DNA of 64,000 nucleotides from the NCBI RefSeq assembly GCF_949628215.1, contig NC_134279.1:61797766-61861765 (forward strand), given 5' to 3'. Made by a program: the position numbers and the translations under genes. Under the pieces are notes generated by a model. It saw only the letters and a list, made by a program, of their open reading frames with translations. It did no database searches and was not told where the DNA came from. This document shows positions 34,940 through 45,479 of this stretch, in pieces (within the stretch, counting starts at the first letter, position 1; every line of letters starts with the position of its first letter). This stretch comes from Phalacrocorax aristotelis (taxonomy: Eukaryota > Chordata > Aves > Suliformes > Phalacrocoracidae).

Positions 34940-37900
34940 TCCTGTGCCACCCTACCCTTTCTTGTTCTTGTTCTCCTTCTCATTCCCCTTCTTTTCCCGG
35001 CTACTTGATCACAGATACTGATACAACTGTAGAAGTCACAATGTGCTTCAACAAATTACTGTGACTTTTATTTTCTCTCTTTTGTTAATGTTTCATCATT
35101 GCTCTTACTAAATCAATATCCTTAAGTCTAAAGAGGAAATTATAATATCTGGAACCACTGTATTAAATAATCAGGATGATGTCTGAGTAACAATAAGACT
35201 TTGATTAGCTGTAAGGGTTACTGTACCAAAGTTCTGTTTTCAGTTTTCAAAATACTGGTTTTCATGTACTTTTGTGTTTGCTTGTATGCATGTAAGACAC
35301 ATGCTGTACTTTACAATCAAAAGAATAAAGGAAAATCAAAGAAATGCCCACCTTAGTGTGGTTAAAAAAATACTACACATATCACCCACTGCATTTCTGA
35401 TTGACAGTTTCTGAAACTAAGATTGACAACATGTAGGATGTAATGAGTGGGAAGACGACTGGAGTGTTCAGCTTATAAAGGAGAGGTCTGCCTTCACAAT
35501 AGCACTAGAAGTTGTTGCAGTCATCTGTTAGCGCATTTGAAGAAGAATATGATAAACAGTGTCTGTGTAAAAGACCCCTAAATGATGTAAATGTCTGCTT
35601 TGTAAAATGATGACTTGTATTTATGGATCCCTGCATTCACATATTTGCTTTCTCAGGGCAGTGCTGTACTGTTGATATTTTTCGTAAGAGATTAATAGGC
35701 AGATAGCAGGGGAAAGATAGATAGTAACGGCCAGTGAATGGTCAGCAACTTGAGACTATGATCACACTACTACGTAAAAAATCCTCAAGGAGAGTTTCTG
35801 AGAACCAAGAGCCTCAGTTTCTGAGATCAAGAGAAAAGGACTAGCCCATTTCCACACTGGTTGGAGATAGCCAGCCTTGGGTAAGTTTATCAGATCCACG
35901 CTGCATAATACTTGACTCTCTGTTTCAGCTAAACCCTAAAGGCCCTGAGAGATCACATTTCTTTTACAGGTCTGGGGATTTGGGGCAGGTAGTTTCCCCC
36001 TTTCCTCCTCTCAGATAAAAGGGCCTGAACTAATGTGAAAACTATGTTGTAGCTTCCTAGAATAACATTTTATATTAGGAAACTCAGTGGATCATGTACT
36101 GGAAGTTCTGAGGTGTGACATGAGGATCTGTGATGTGTGACTGGGTGATTAGTCTGTGAGGATGGTGTTGGAGGACTGTGTATAATATATGGAGGGAAAA
36201 CTGGCGGAAAACCGAGAGTTTTATCTGCATAGACTTCTGGGATCAGTTCATGAAACAGACTGTCTCCAAAAGCCTGCTCAGACTTTGTCTTGAAGAGAGA
36301 TATTTGAAGCAGTCTAAGGCATAACTAGTGAAAGGACTACCAGTTAAGCAGGTGTAGGTGAACAGACACCTAGTGCTTGAGCAAACTGCCTCTTTTCTTT
36401 GTTAGGACAGATGGAACTGCAGACACCAGGAGCCAGGAGTGGGTTCTTTCCCCTTTGTGCAAAGATTAAATTAGGATTAACTCGTAGATTAACAACAATA
36501 ATAATGCACCAGCCTAAAAAAAGTCACATCATGACTCAAAGCCACAGAATTCTGCGTTCTCACACTTCTTTCCTGCTCTCTTTTTCAGGTAGCAAAATAA
36601 CCCAGCATGTATCAGTGTTTTACTTAGAGCAGGTGGCTTTATGTGACTACTCAGCCCATGTACTGGAGAGCTCTATATGACTTATGGTCACCTTTCTTGT
36701 TGACCATTCTTTATTCGCCTGTAAAAAGAGTGAATCAATGGTTCTATAGAAGTTCCTTGCTTCTAATCTCAATAGCAGTTATAAAGGCAGCAAATGTAGG
36801 CAGCATGAAAGCTGAACAGCCTCATCATTCCTGGTGTGGGCACAAAGCCAGGATCACAATCTGGCTCTTCAAGACTTGACACATTCACAGAACACTGTAA
36901 TACAGTATTGTTTATTTATAGAAATTTGGACCTGTTTGAACTTCCCTGCTTTTATATCTTAAGATATCTTCTATAATCAATAAGACATGGTGTGTCTTTC
37001 TCTGAACTCTGGCAATAATTAAAGTGCCCAAATGACTCTAGACCTTTAACATTCCTATGTTAAAGCAATGTCATTTTATCCTATGTACTTTGCTGGTTCT
37101 CAGCACTAAAGGAACCTCCTCTGATTATTGTCTCACTTTTTTTTCGATTTCTTTTTGTTATACAGAACCAATATGTCCCCGAATTTAGATGTAACACAGC
37201 AAATGTGGTAAAATAAGACAGAGGGTATAATAAAAAATGCTAAAATAGTATCCGTGCCTATTTTAGTGGAAACTCGTTCTTGGGAATTCAAGGATAAATT
37301 TCCCATATGTAACAGAAATTTGATTGGAACAATTGTCCTGACACTTTTTAGAATCTTGAACCACAGTAAGCCCCAAGATGTGGGAGTGATTTATGCGTGC
37401 TGTGTAAGATTGGACTGTGATGTCTCACTGTTGAGAAGGAATTTAAAAGCCATATTTTGCACATTCATGTTGGCTTTTAAAATACAGTTAAACAGCCATT
37501 TGAAAATATTCTGAAGAAAACCTGCATGCGATTCCTCACAAAGTTTTAGGCAGTGTGTCCTGTTTCTATGCATGTTACCAAGTATCAACTATATTTCTAA
37601 AGCAAGCTTGCTGTCTTTCATTACTAAAATAAACATGGTAGGTTTGGAAACATGTCTCTAAACCCTGTTTCTGTCTTGCTTGACTTGGATTAAATTTGAC
37701 AATATGTTCAGGCATTGGGGCAAGCAGACAACAGAGAAAAGGAGGACATGAGCTGTGACTGACTGTTCTTTTGTCACCATTCTCAAGATGAGTCATTGTA
37801 ATGTTTAGTGGAACCACAGCTGAAATGGCAATTCTACCTGAAAGGCACCATCTAGCAATTAATATTTGCAATACCACAGTATAACTTCAATGGGGATAAG

Positions 37901-40900
37901 TGACTTTGAAACTTTCACACATTGCTGTGTTGAGTGCAGCAGCAGAAATAGGGTGCAGGGAAGAAACCCTTCATATCTTTTACACCCTAACCAGCAATTC
38001 AGGGAAAGGTGCTTTGGTGCTTATTTATCTCTGAAGAAAGGCTTTTGTGCACAAAAAAATTCTTTTTCTTTGCCAACTTTATCAGTTGGTCTAATGAAAA
38101 AAAAATTACTTTTCTCCATAACTTTTGCCCTCTTGTTCCTCTACTTCCAGATACCACAGAGACCAGAGAAAGAAAGCGGAGAAAGGTTATCTCCCTTACT
38201 TTCTTTTCTTTATTCACAGAGGTAAGCAGCATATAACCTCAGTTTATTATAAATATTCTCAGCTATTTCCATAAATCCTTTTTTCTGAAGTATGAAAGAC
38301 ATATTATACCTTTTCATGCTAACAATTGCTAATGAAGAGATATAATGTGTAAATACTAATGTCACCACTCACAGAAAAGTCAAACCCTTACATTAATACT
38401 GGTTCACTTTATTGTGTGCCAATGCAGGAAACAAGGGGACAAGTGAAACCATTTTCTTCTAAGCAGACTACTATCTCGCTCACTTGCCAAAGAGCAGGCA
38501 GACACAGGAACATAGCCTTACTGGCACAGGGCAAAATAAACTGTAAAGCAGAAGTGGGGAAGAAGCTGATCACGATGGAGTCAGCTTGATCTCCTTTGGA
38601 ATGGTGCTGTGTACACATAGGTTGGATTTTAAACTTGTACTCTAATCCTGGGTTTATTACAAAATGCTATAACTTTCCATTGGCACCATCCGAAACAATC
38701 TCCTAAAAAGCTGGTATATTGACTTTTGGACATCTTTACATATTGGGGGCGGGGTGGGGCATTTGTTAGGTATGTGCTAACAAATAATGAAGATTTATAC
38801 CTTAGCTGAGAATGGGCTGGATTCCACCATTTTTCATTTTCTGACATTCTAGCATTTGGGAATTTTTAAACAGGTGAGTAATTTTTGCAAAGGGAGAATA
38901 CTATTGATAATCAGAGTTGGATGAGGTCCATCAAAACACATTTTCAACCCTGTATTGATTTTAAGAAAGTTTAAGCTTAAGGAATATTAAGATACGCATG
39001 TGCTTGGTGACTTTGGAGATGTGTCAATTTATCAGTGCAGTAACCTCTCAGACACACTCAGAAATGATGTAAAGTTGTGGCAATTTAAAAAATTTTTACT
39101 CAGAAAGGTACACATTGAATAAGACTGCTATTTGGTAGATTTAATAATGTATGTTTTATACCTTTAAATTTTTGTCATTACTTTTGTTAGCTAACTCAAT
39201 GAAATATAAGTGATCGAGGACTGTGTCCCATTTTCTATTGTCTTATGCATTAGTGCTATTTTTTAATCACATGAAAGAGGAAAGAATTAGAAGAATTCAG
39301 TCATAGTAGAGTCATAGGCAGATGAAAAAGTAGCTACCCAAAATCCATTAAAATATGCATAAAATAATTCTCCTTTTTCCTAGGGCTGCATTATTCCTTC
39401 TTTCATTCTGTCCTTGTTTGCCTAACTTTTCACTATACGGTATGATTTAGATATACTTGATCTGAAACACAACCTAATCTCCTGGTTCAAGTTACTTGCT
39501 TTGTTCTAAAAATACCTTTGAAACAAATCAGTGTGTTTCTGAATGGCGTTGGTTCTGCTGAATCTTATCAAGGACACCTGAAGTCCCACCTAATTTCTAA
39601 ACAGCTGTTCCATATGTGTGTGCACTTTTACAGCCCTGCCTAAGCTTATAGGCATCTAAAGGATTAGTTGATATCTTGAATGCTTTCACCCATTTTAGAG
39701 GTATTTATTTTGGGTACATAATTATCTATTGCATACTTATGTCTCTACTTGAGTAAGGCACAGCTAAACAGGCACCCAGATCTACAAGGGCGTTCTGAAA
39801 AAACAGCCGTAATTCTGATCATTTAGCTTGTAGTGCAGTTCAGCCACTTCACAATTGCCTGCTGCTTGTAGCACTTGTCAGAAAAATCTGAAGGTTTCCT
39901 TTTTAGGTTTTAATCATCTTGAGAGAGAAAAACATCTTGTCTTCTAAAATCTGGAAAGCTACCTTTGCATTTCTACAGAACTGTAAAGAAATATGGTACT
40001 GAAAGTAACAGAGGTTATTTGACGCCAAAAGGTAAAATACTCTTGTATAGGAGGGTTTACTGTCAGCAAATAGTTCCATTATTTTTTTTTCAGTGGTGGC
40101 CTAATACAATACAAACATGTATTACAATGAATAGTACTCAGGCTTCAGTTTCTGCAGTTTTAATTCTTCCCAGACAAGAGTCCAGCTTCCTCTTATTCGA
40201 CTCTGTCCTCAGGGATTTTGCATTTCTGGATACACAAAAAAGAAAAAGAAAAGAAAAAAAAAGATAGGTTAAAGTGGCAGGCTTCTTTCCTTTTCAGCCC
40301 TTTCAGTACTTTCTTAAGATATAAGTTTAATTCCTTTGTAGCTGAAGCAGACCCAGAACCCACCTCTCCAAATTCCTAGGAAAGTGCTCTAACATAAAGT
40401 ATTAAGCAAAAGGTAAAAAAACACTGCTACATCTGCCTAAAGAGTCGTCCTTTGGTATTCATCTCAGAAGAAGCTGAGACAGATTAGGTCCTGAGCAGGA
40501 AGAGTTGCCCAATGGAAAAAGGTAGCTACCTACCTTAGATATAGTGGATCACACTACTGAGATTTTTTTTTAAACTTAATATAGGTGTGATGGGTATTTT
40601 CAGAAATGCCACTCCTCCTTCACTGAAGAAGTAGGGAATTTAAGTCCTGTTTCTTCTGAGAATTGGATTTTTCTTCACCTCTCCCACAAAGGCAGACACC
40701 TAGAATTTAGATCTATCAGTTTAAAGCAGTCATCCTGGCCTCCAGCCTCTTTTTTAATTTTCTTTGTTCTTCCTTTATTTCCGTTTGAAAGTAATTTGAG
40801 ATTGAACTTTGAGAACAATGATCCTTTCAACTTTCATAGCCATAGGATAAAGCCTTTAATGATAGTGTCAGAGTTCATTTATTAATTTTCTTTAAAAAGC

Positions 40901-41305
40901 CAGGAAATATTTCACTATTCTGCAAGCGTTATATCAGACACACTTCTGGTTACATCTCTGTTTGTATTAAAACAAAGAGTTGTAAGTGCAGCTATCTGTC
41001 TTTCAATTGAAAATCAAAACCAGTTCTTAGCTGGGAGAAGGAAAAAGTAGCACCTTCTAAAACTTATCTGTATCCATGCTTAAAATACCTCAAAGATTAG
41101 AAGAAAACACTTAGCTTTTTGAAGAAATAGCATATGCTATTTAAATGCATTTTAACAGACAAAAGAACCATTGACTAGGTCAAATGTTGGTAAAAGCTCC
41201 ATGAAATTTGAATAATTTTCCCCTCAGCAGTGAGTATTTCATTCAGCACTAACCTGTAGCATGCAAAAGAAAATTGCTCCAACATTTTTGATTATCAGTT
41301 CTCTG
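34940..41305. other. AT-rich intergenic sequence; no gene seen
   Basis: The longest open frame (37866-38225, 119 codons) has unremarkable composition and no recognised domain. A G-rich patch lies at 38746-38760, and A/AAAG-rich low complexity at 40240-40262. No RNA gene or mobile element could be supported. Confidence 0.6.
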
Positions 41306-41562
41306 AAGATGTCCTAATTTTGGCTGGGATAGAGTTAATTTTCTTCCTAGTCACTGGTATAGTGCTGTGTTTTGGATTTAGCATGAGAAGAATGTTGATA
41401 ACACACTGATGTTTTAGGTCTTGCTCAGTAGTGCTTACACTAGTCAAGGACCTTTCAGTTTCTCATGCCCTGCCAGTGAGAAGCTGGAAGGGGACACAGC
41501 CAGGGCAGCTGACCCAAATTGGCCAAAGGGATATTCCATACCTTATGACATCATGCTCAGCA

Positions 41563-41568
41563 TATAAA
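41563..41568 (+). promoter_or_regulatory. TATA box of the LTR promoter
   Basis: TATAAA within 'catataaagctgg', about 250 bases into the LTR, in the expected place for the retroviral U3 promoter. Whether it is active is unknown. Confidence 0.7.
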
Positions 41569-41756
41569 GCTGGGGGGAGTTGGCCCGGGGGGGCGACTGC
41601 TGCTCGGGAACTGGCTGGGCATCAGTCAGTAGGTGTGGAGAAATTTCATTGTGCATTACTTATTTTGTATATTCTACCATCATTATTATTATTATTATTT
41701 TCCCTTCCTTTTCTGTCCTTTTAAAGCTGTCTTTATTTCAACCCACAAATTTTACT

Positions 41757-41774
41757 CCCCCCCCCCCCCCCCCC
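41757..41774. repeat. Poly-C run (18 C) inside the LTR
   Basis: Eighteen consecutive C near the 3' end of the LTR, in the R/U5 side. The related LTR at 44912-45468 has only a short pyrimidine stretch in the equivalent place, so the run is a local expansion. Confidence 0.95.
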
Positions 41775-41867
41775 GATTCTCTTTCCCATCCCACTGCGAG
41801 GGCAGTGAGTGAATGGCTGTGTGGTGTTTAGCTACTTGCTGGGTTAAACTACATCATTACATCATTC

Positions 41868-41885
41868 TGGCACCCAACATGGGGC
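41868..41885 (+). other. Retroviral primer-binding site (lysine-tRNA type)
   Basis: TGGCACCCAACATGGGGC begins three bases after the LTR end. It matches the complement of the 3' end of tRNA-Lys1,2 except at two positions, both where CG would have become CA. That is the expected result of CpG decay. Lysine-tRNA priming of this type is typical of class II (ERVK/betaretrovirus-like) elements, which is the basis of the class assignment. Confidence 0.75.
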
Positions 41886-42750
41886 ATGAAGGGTTGAGAC
41901 AGCAACAGATCTGACCAGAATGTGTTAAGGCAAATTTGTTATTCATTATATTGGTCCCTGGTCACAATGTTGATTTTGTTGCTCTCAAAGTTGTCGTGCC
42001 TGCTCTGAAAGTTGGGTTATATCATACGTTACTTGCAGTATATGGTCCCTGTTGTGCTATTTATCACCGCTGGGAGCTGGGTCAAGGTTATCCTTTTGCT
42101 GCACTGTAAAACACTGGCTTACGGTATGATAAAATTACTGGTTGTGAGACTAATCTGCTATTTGTACTTGGCATTGCTGTCTTCTTCATACCTCGGGAGC
42201 CACCTCTCAGAAACTATTAACAATTACACTTTTTACCTTTTGTCCTTGGAGAACCAATCTACGTGGGAGACAGAGGGGGACACTTTCCCCTGCTCCTTCA
42301 CTTTCCCATTCTCCTTTAGTCTAGTTAGAACAGCTCTTGAGAATTTTTAATATCCTTGGGATGGTCGACTAGCATGGTCTTGTTGCTATATCTCCTGAAT
42401 GTGTGTCAGGTCTTGCTTAGGGTTAAACAACTGTTTAAGAACACTATCCAGAGGTTTACCCCCACAACGGGCACTGTGACTGCTCAAGCTCGAGCTCCAG
42501 GCATTGCAGCTACTCCAGCCCTCCCAGATTAGGTACCCTGGGATGAAACACCCGCCCCAGCACCCCGCTTTACCAGGGGACCTGAGACGCCATGCATCCC
42601 CACCCAGCTGCAGCAGACATGTTCTTGCTCCCCAGTACCATCTTTCCTCAATAAAGTGACATGGCAGTGTGCTGCTCCCCGGCCCTGTAGCTTGCCTTGC
42701 ACCTCCCTGAGATTTGAGACACCCAAATGGGGTGGCAGCATAATAAAAAA
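41886..42750 (+). mobile_element. Truncated internal (leader) region of the endogenous retrovirus
   Basis: Plus-oriented sequence follows the primer-binding site and has a GC content and texture different from the flanking desert. It contains one small hydrophobic open frame (42042-42350). A Pro/Ala-rich-composition stretch follows (42450-42700) that could be the decayed beginning of gag, though no gag motif is visible. An AATAAA lies at 42650-42655. No protease, polymerase or envelope sequence follows, and AT-rich desert resumes near 42750. The provirus is thus broken after its leader and cannot be complete. Confidence 0.6.
42042..42350 (+). CDS. Small hydrophobic open frame in ERV leader (function unknown)
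   Basis: 102 codons from the ATG at 42042 to TAA at 42348-42350; the frame is open back to a stop at 42006-42008. I do not recognise the product. It shows two hydrophobic segments (about residues 2-20 and 32-50, counted from this ATG), so a small membrane protein is predicted. Two Asn-X-Ser/Thr sites (in NYT and NQS contexts) lie in the more polar second half. The position, between primer-binding site and the expected gag, is unusual for a coding gene. The frame being intact in an otherwise truncated element is notable but may be chance or relative youth. Expression is unknown. Confidence 0.4.
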   Translation: MVPVVLFITAGSWVKVILLLHCKTLAYGMIKLLVVRLICYLYLALLSSSYLGSHLSETINNYTFYLLSLENQSTWETEGDTFPCSFTFPFSFSLVRTALENF

Positions 42751-44905
42751 ATCATGGTCTTAGTTAAACCTGAAGCCTGGGCTTTCTTTCTCTGTATTAC
42801 ATCCTCTAGTGACTTTTTGCTATTATACTTCATGCATAAGTGTAAAGAAACATCTTATATTCAGGTGCAGCCGCGTACATGGATGATATACACACACTGA
42901 ACAATTTCATAGGGAATTTACTTTAGTTTCCTTTGTTTTTATTCTTTAAATATTAATAACTTCATATTTTATAAATAAAGTATATAACAGCTAAGTATTG
43001 AAAAGGATTACATTTACTGTCTAAAGGTATGCCCCTTGAACCAGTTATAGATGGCTGCTTTCTTCAAAGTAGCTGGCTACCTTTTTTCTTTGTTATGAAC
43101 AAATTCCTTTCAATAAATTGTGCATTTGTCCTATTTTCTGCTGTTTCAGCATTGACAACCCTAGGCAATTTCTTTCTTCTTTCAGCCACCTTAAAACTCA
43201 ATGAGATCTATATTTGTGGCCTGAGTTTTGGATCTTGAATCACATGCTAACATGCTTGTAGTGTGAGAAAGCTTATTGTTTGACTTTTTAAAAAGACAAA
43301 AGGAATTTGTTGTGTTCAGTAGGTTTTCAGTCTCAGAAGATAGCATCTTGTTTATCTGATTCTGTGCATGAAAAGCTTTCTAGAAGTGAACATTACCTGA
43401 GCAGTGTTCTTCATAATCTTAAATCAAGAAATAATAGCACATTTCTTTACAAATGGCAGAACAGACAATTGAATGGCACTGTCTGATTCTACTGTGATGT
43501 TATCCATTTTTAGGTCATTATCTTCAGCAAGAGCTTTGCTGTTTTATCAGCTGCAATTTAAAATACAGGTGCTTCTAATGTTCTTTCAAAGGCTTAGCTG
43601 ATAATATCAGGTAAAGTGAATTTGGGGTTTAGTACAACTGATTCTGGTTACTCGAACAACCATTTTTTAAGAGGTGCAAATCAAAATGAGAGCTAGACAT
43701 TATGAGCACAATGTACCAATTTTTTGCTTTAATAGTAATGTAACTCCAAGATAAAACTGATGTTTTTCTGTTAATACCATTGTACGGTTTCACTGATGGT
43801 ACCATTAGTAACATAAGAAAACATGATGCTGACTAGAGAATAAGACGGATGCTAATTCAGGGAGCCACATTTTCTTTGAATGTGTAAAAAAAAAAAGCAG
43901 TGTCGTGCCTTCAGTACAAAACAGCCCTATGAGTGGCTAATATGTTTAGCAGCTCTTCATAGCCTTCATGGGAATATCTTGACCAGGCCAACTGTGCTAT
44001 ATTCATACGACCATCGTTCAGCAAGGCAGCTCTTTTCAGCTCTAAAAGATCTTGTACCATGTAGTGCTTTCTGAATCTTCCTACTTAGAAAAGACAAACT
44101 GTTGCATCACGCCTCATGCTCTGGTGTTGAATGCTCATCTATGGGGCTTTTAGTGATTTCCACAATTTTATTTAAACAGACGTCAGACACCACTCCATTT
44201 ATTCTTCACTGAAGAAATATAATGTAGATTAGTTTAGTTCATAAGTTTTTACCTTCAGACGTCTCACATTTCATATTTTAAAACAAAGCTGCATTATTTC
44301 CTTTCAAGATTGTACATATCAAAAATGAAGAAAAAAAGCAGATACTTCGTTAGAGTACTGGAATTATGCCTTTTGTCTCTGACATGGGATTTTTTTTATT
44401 GTTCTAGGAAAATATTTAAACTATAGTAACAGCCTATCTAGAGATCTTGAAATCTGAACTGCTGAGGACTCTCAAATGCATTTAAAATGCAATCTGTTTT
44501 GAACATGTGAAGTACCAGATAATATAAAGCATTCTGAAATTCATGTGATGAATATCAGATTCGATTATCCTAAACTTATAGATGTTTCTTAAATTTTGTG
44601 TTTCTTTTCCCTACCTGACAACTGTCCCTGATCTTCCATTGCCTCACATAGGTGCTGTGAAATTGTACTAAAATATATTTGTGAAACATTCAATTAATTC
44701 ATAAAAGCCAATACATAAATGAATAATTCTCCCTTCGGAAAAACTAAAATAAATCAGAAAAAATTATTGGTCTGCAGTAAATAAATCTTTAGGTCATTCA
44801 ACTGAGACACAGAAGTGAGATCTCTTAATTTTGTATATTGAAGAGTCTCCCTGTTCAACCTGTTCCAGTCTCTTTTCCCTGCTGCAGTTTCCAGTCAGAC
44901 CAGTA
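42750..44905. other. AT-rich sequence between two LTRs; no gene seen
   Basis: No retroviral coding sequence is recognisable here, and all open frames are below 70 codons. This supports the view that the LTR on the right is an independent solo LTR and not the 3' LTR of the element on the left. Confidence 0.6.
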
Positions 44906-44906
44906 C

Positions 44907-45473
44907 AATTCTGTACAAGGTCTGGTTGGGATTGAGTCAATTTTCCTCATAGCATCCCATATGGTGCCGTGTTTTAGATTTCTGATCAAAACTGTGTGAT
45001 AATACACCTATGTTTTAACAATTGCTGGGAAGTGCTTGCACAATGTCAAGGACTTCTCTGTTTCTCACTCTACTACCCCAGGGGATGGGCTGGAGGTGGA
45101 CAAGAGGTTGGGAGAGGACAAAACTGGGACAGCTGACCCCAACTGACCAAGGGAGTATTCCATGCCATATAATGTCATGCTCAGCAATAAAACTAATGGG
45201 CAGGGGAGTAGTTTTTCTAAGATAGCTGTTGCTTGGAGAGTGGCTGGGCATTGGTCTGCTGGTGGGAGTTGGTAAGTGACTGCCTGTGCACAGTTTGTTT
45301 GTTTTTCTTTTTCTTTCTTTTCTTCACTTATTAAATTGTCTTTGTCACGACCCTCAAGTTTTTTATCGTCATTTTCCCCTTCTGATTCTCTCCCCAGTCC
45401 TGCTGGGGTGGAGAGTGACTGGGCGAGTGGGTGAGGGTTTCACTGTTGGCCAGGGTCAACCCACCACAAATTC
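44907..45473 (+). mobile_element. Solo LTR with 5-bp target-site duplication
   Basis: The LTR spans 44912-45468 (557 bp), begins TG and ends CA, and is flanked by AATTC on both sides (44907-44911 and 45469-45473). It aligns in blocks with the LTR at 41310-41864, including the pre-TATA block 'gacagctgacc...attccat' and the 'tggctgggcat' block. It is clearly more diverged. Where the other copy has TATAAA, this one reads 'cagcaataaaac', so the TATA box is damaged. No primer-binding site or internal sequence adjoins it. This is the expected product of recombination between two LTRs. Class is inferred from the relative; a 5-bp duplication is a little short for class II elements, which usually make 6. 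Confidence 0.85.
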
Positions 45474-45479
45474 TTAGTC

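Larger units (their letters stand above)
41310..41864 (+). mobile_element. Endogenous retrovirus 5' LTR
   Basis: The element starts TGTCC (41310) and ends in CA at about 41864 (555 bp; the end is uncertain by about 8 bp because of a short catca duplication). It has a TATAAA at 41563-41568, an ATT repeat at 41682-41699 and an 18-C run at 41757-41774. A primer-binding site follows three bases after the end, which marks it as the 5' LTR of a plus-oriented element. The sequence matches an LTR type I remember as widespread in bird genomes. It aligns in blocks with the LTR at 44912-45468, for example in the 'gacagctgaccc...attccat' region before the TATA box. No matching 3' LTR is found. Confidence 0.85.

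Noticed and set aside
41310-45473. Reading both LTRs as the two ends of one provirus
   Set aside because: The right LTR has its own AATTC target duplications and is far more diverged than the left, and no pol or env sequence lies between them.
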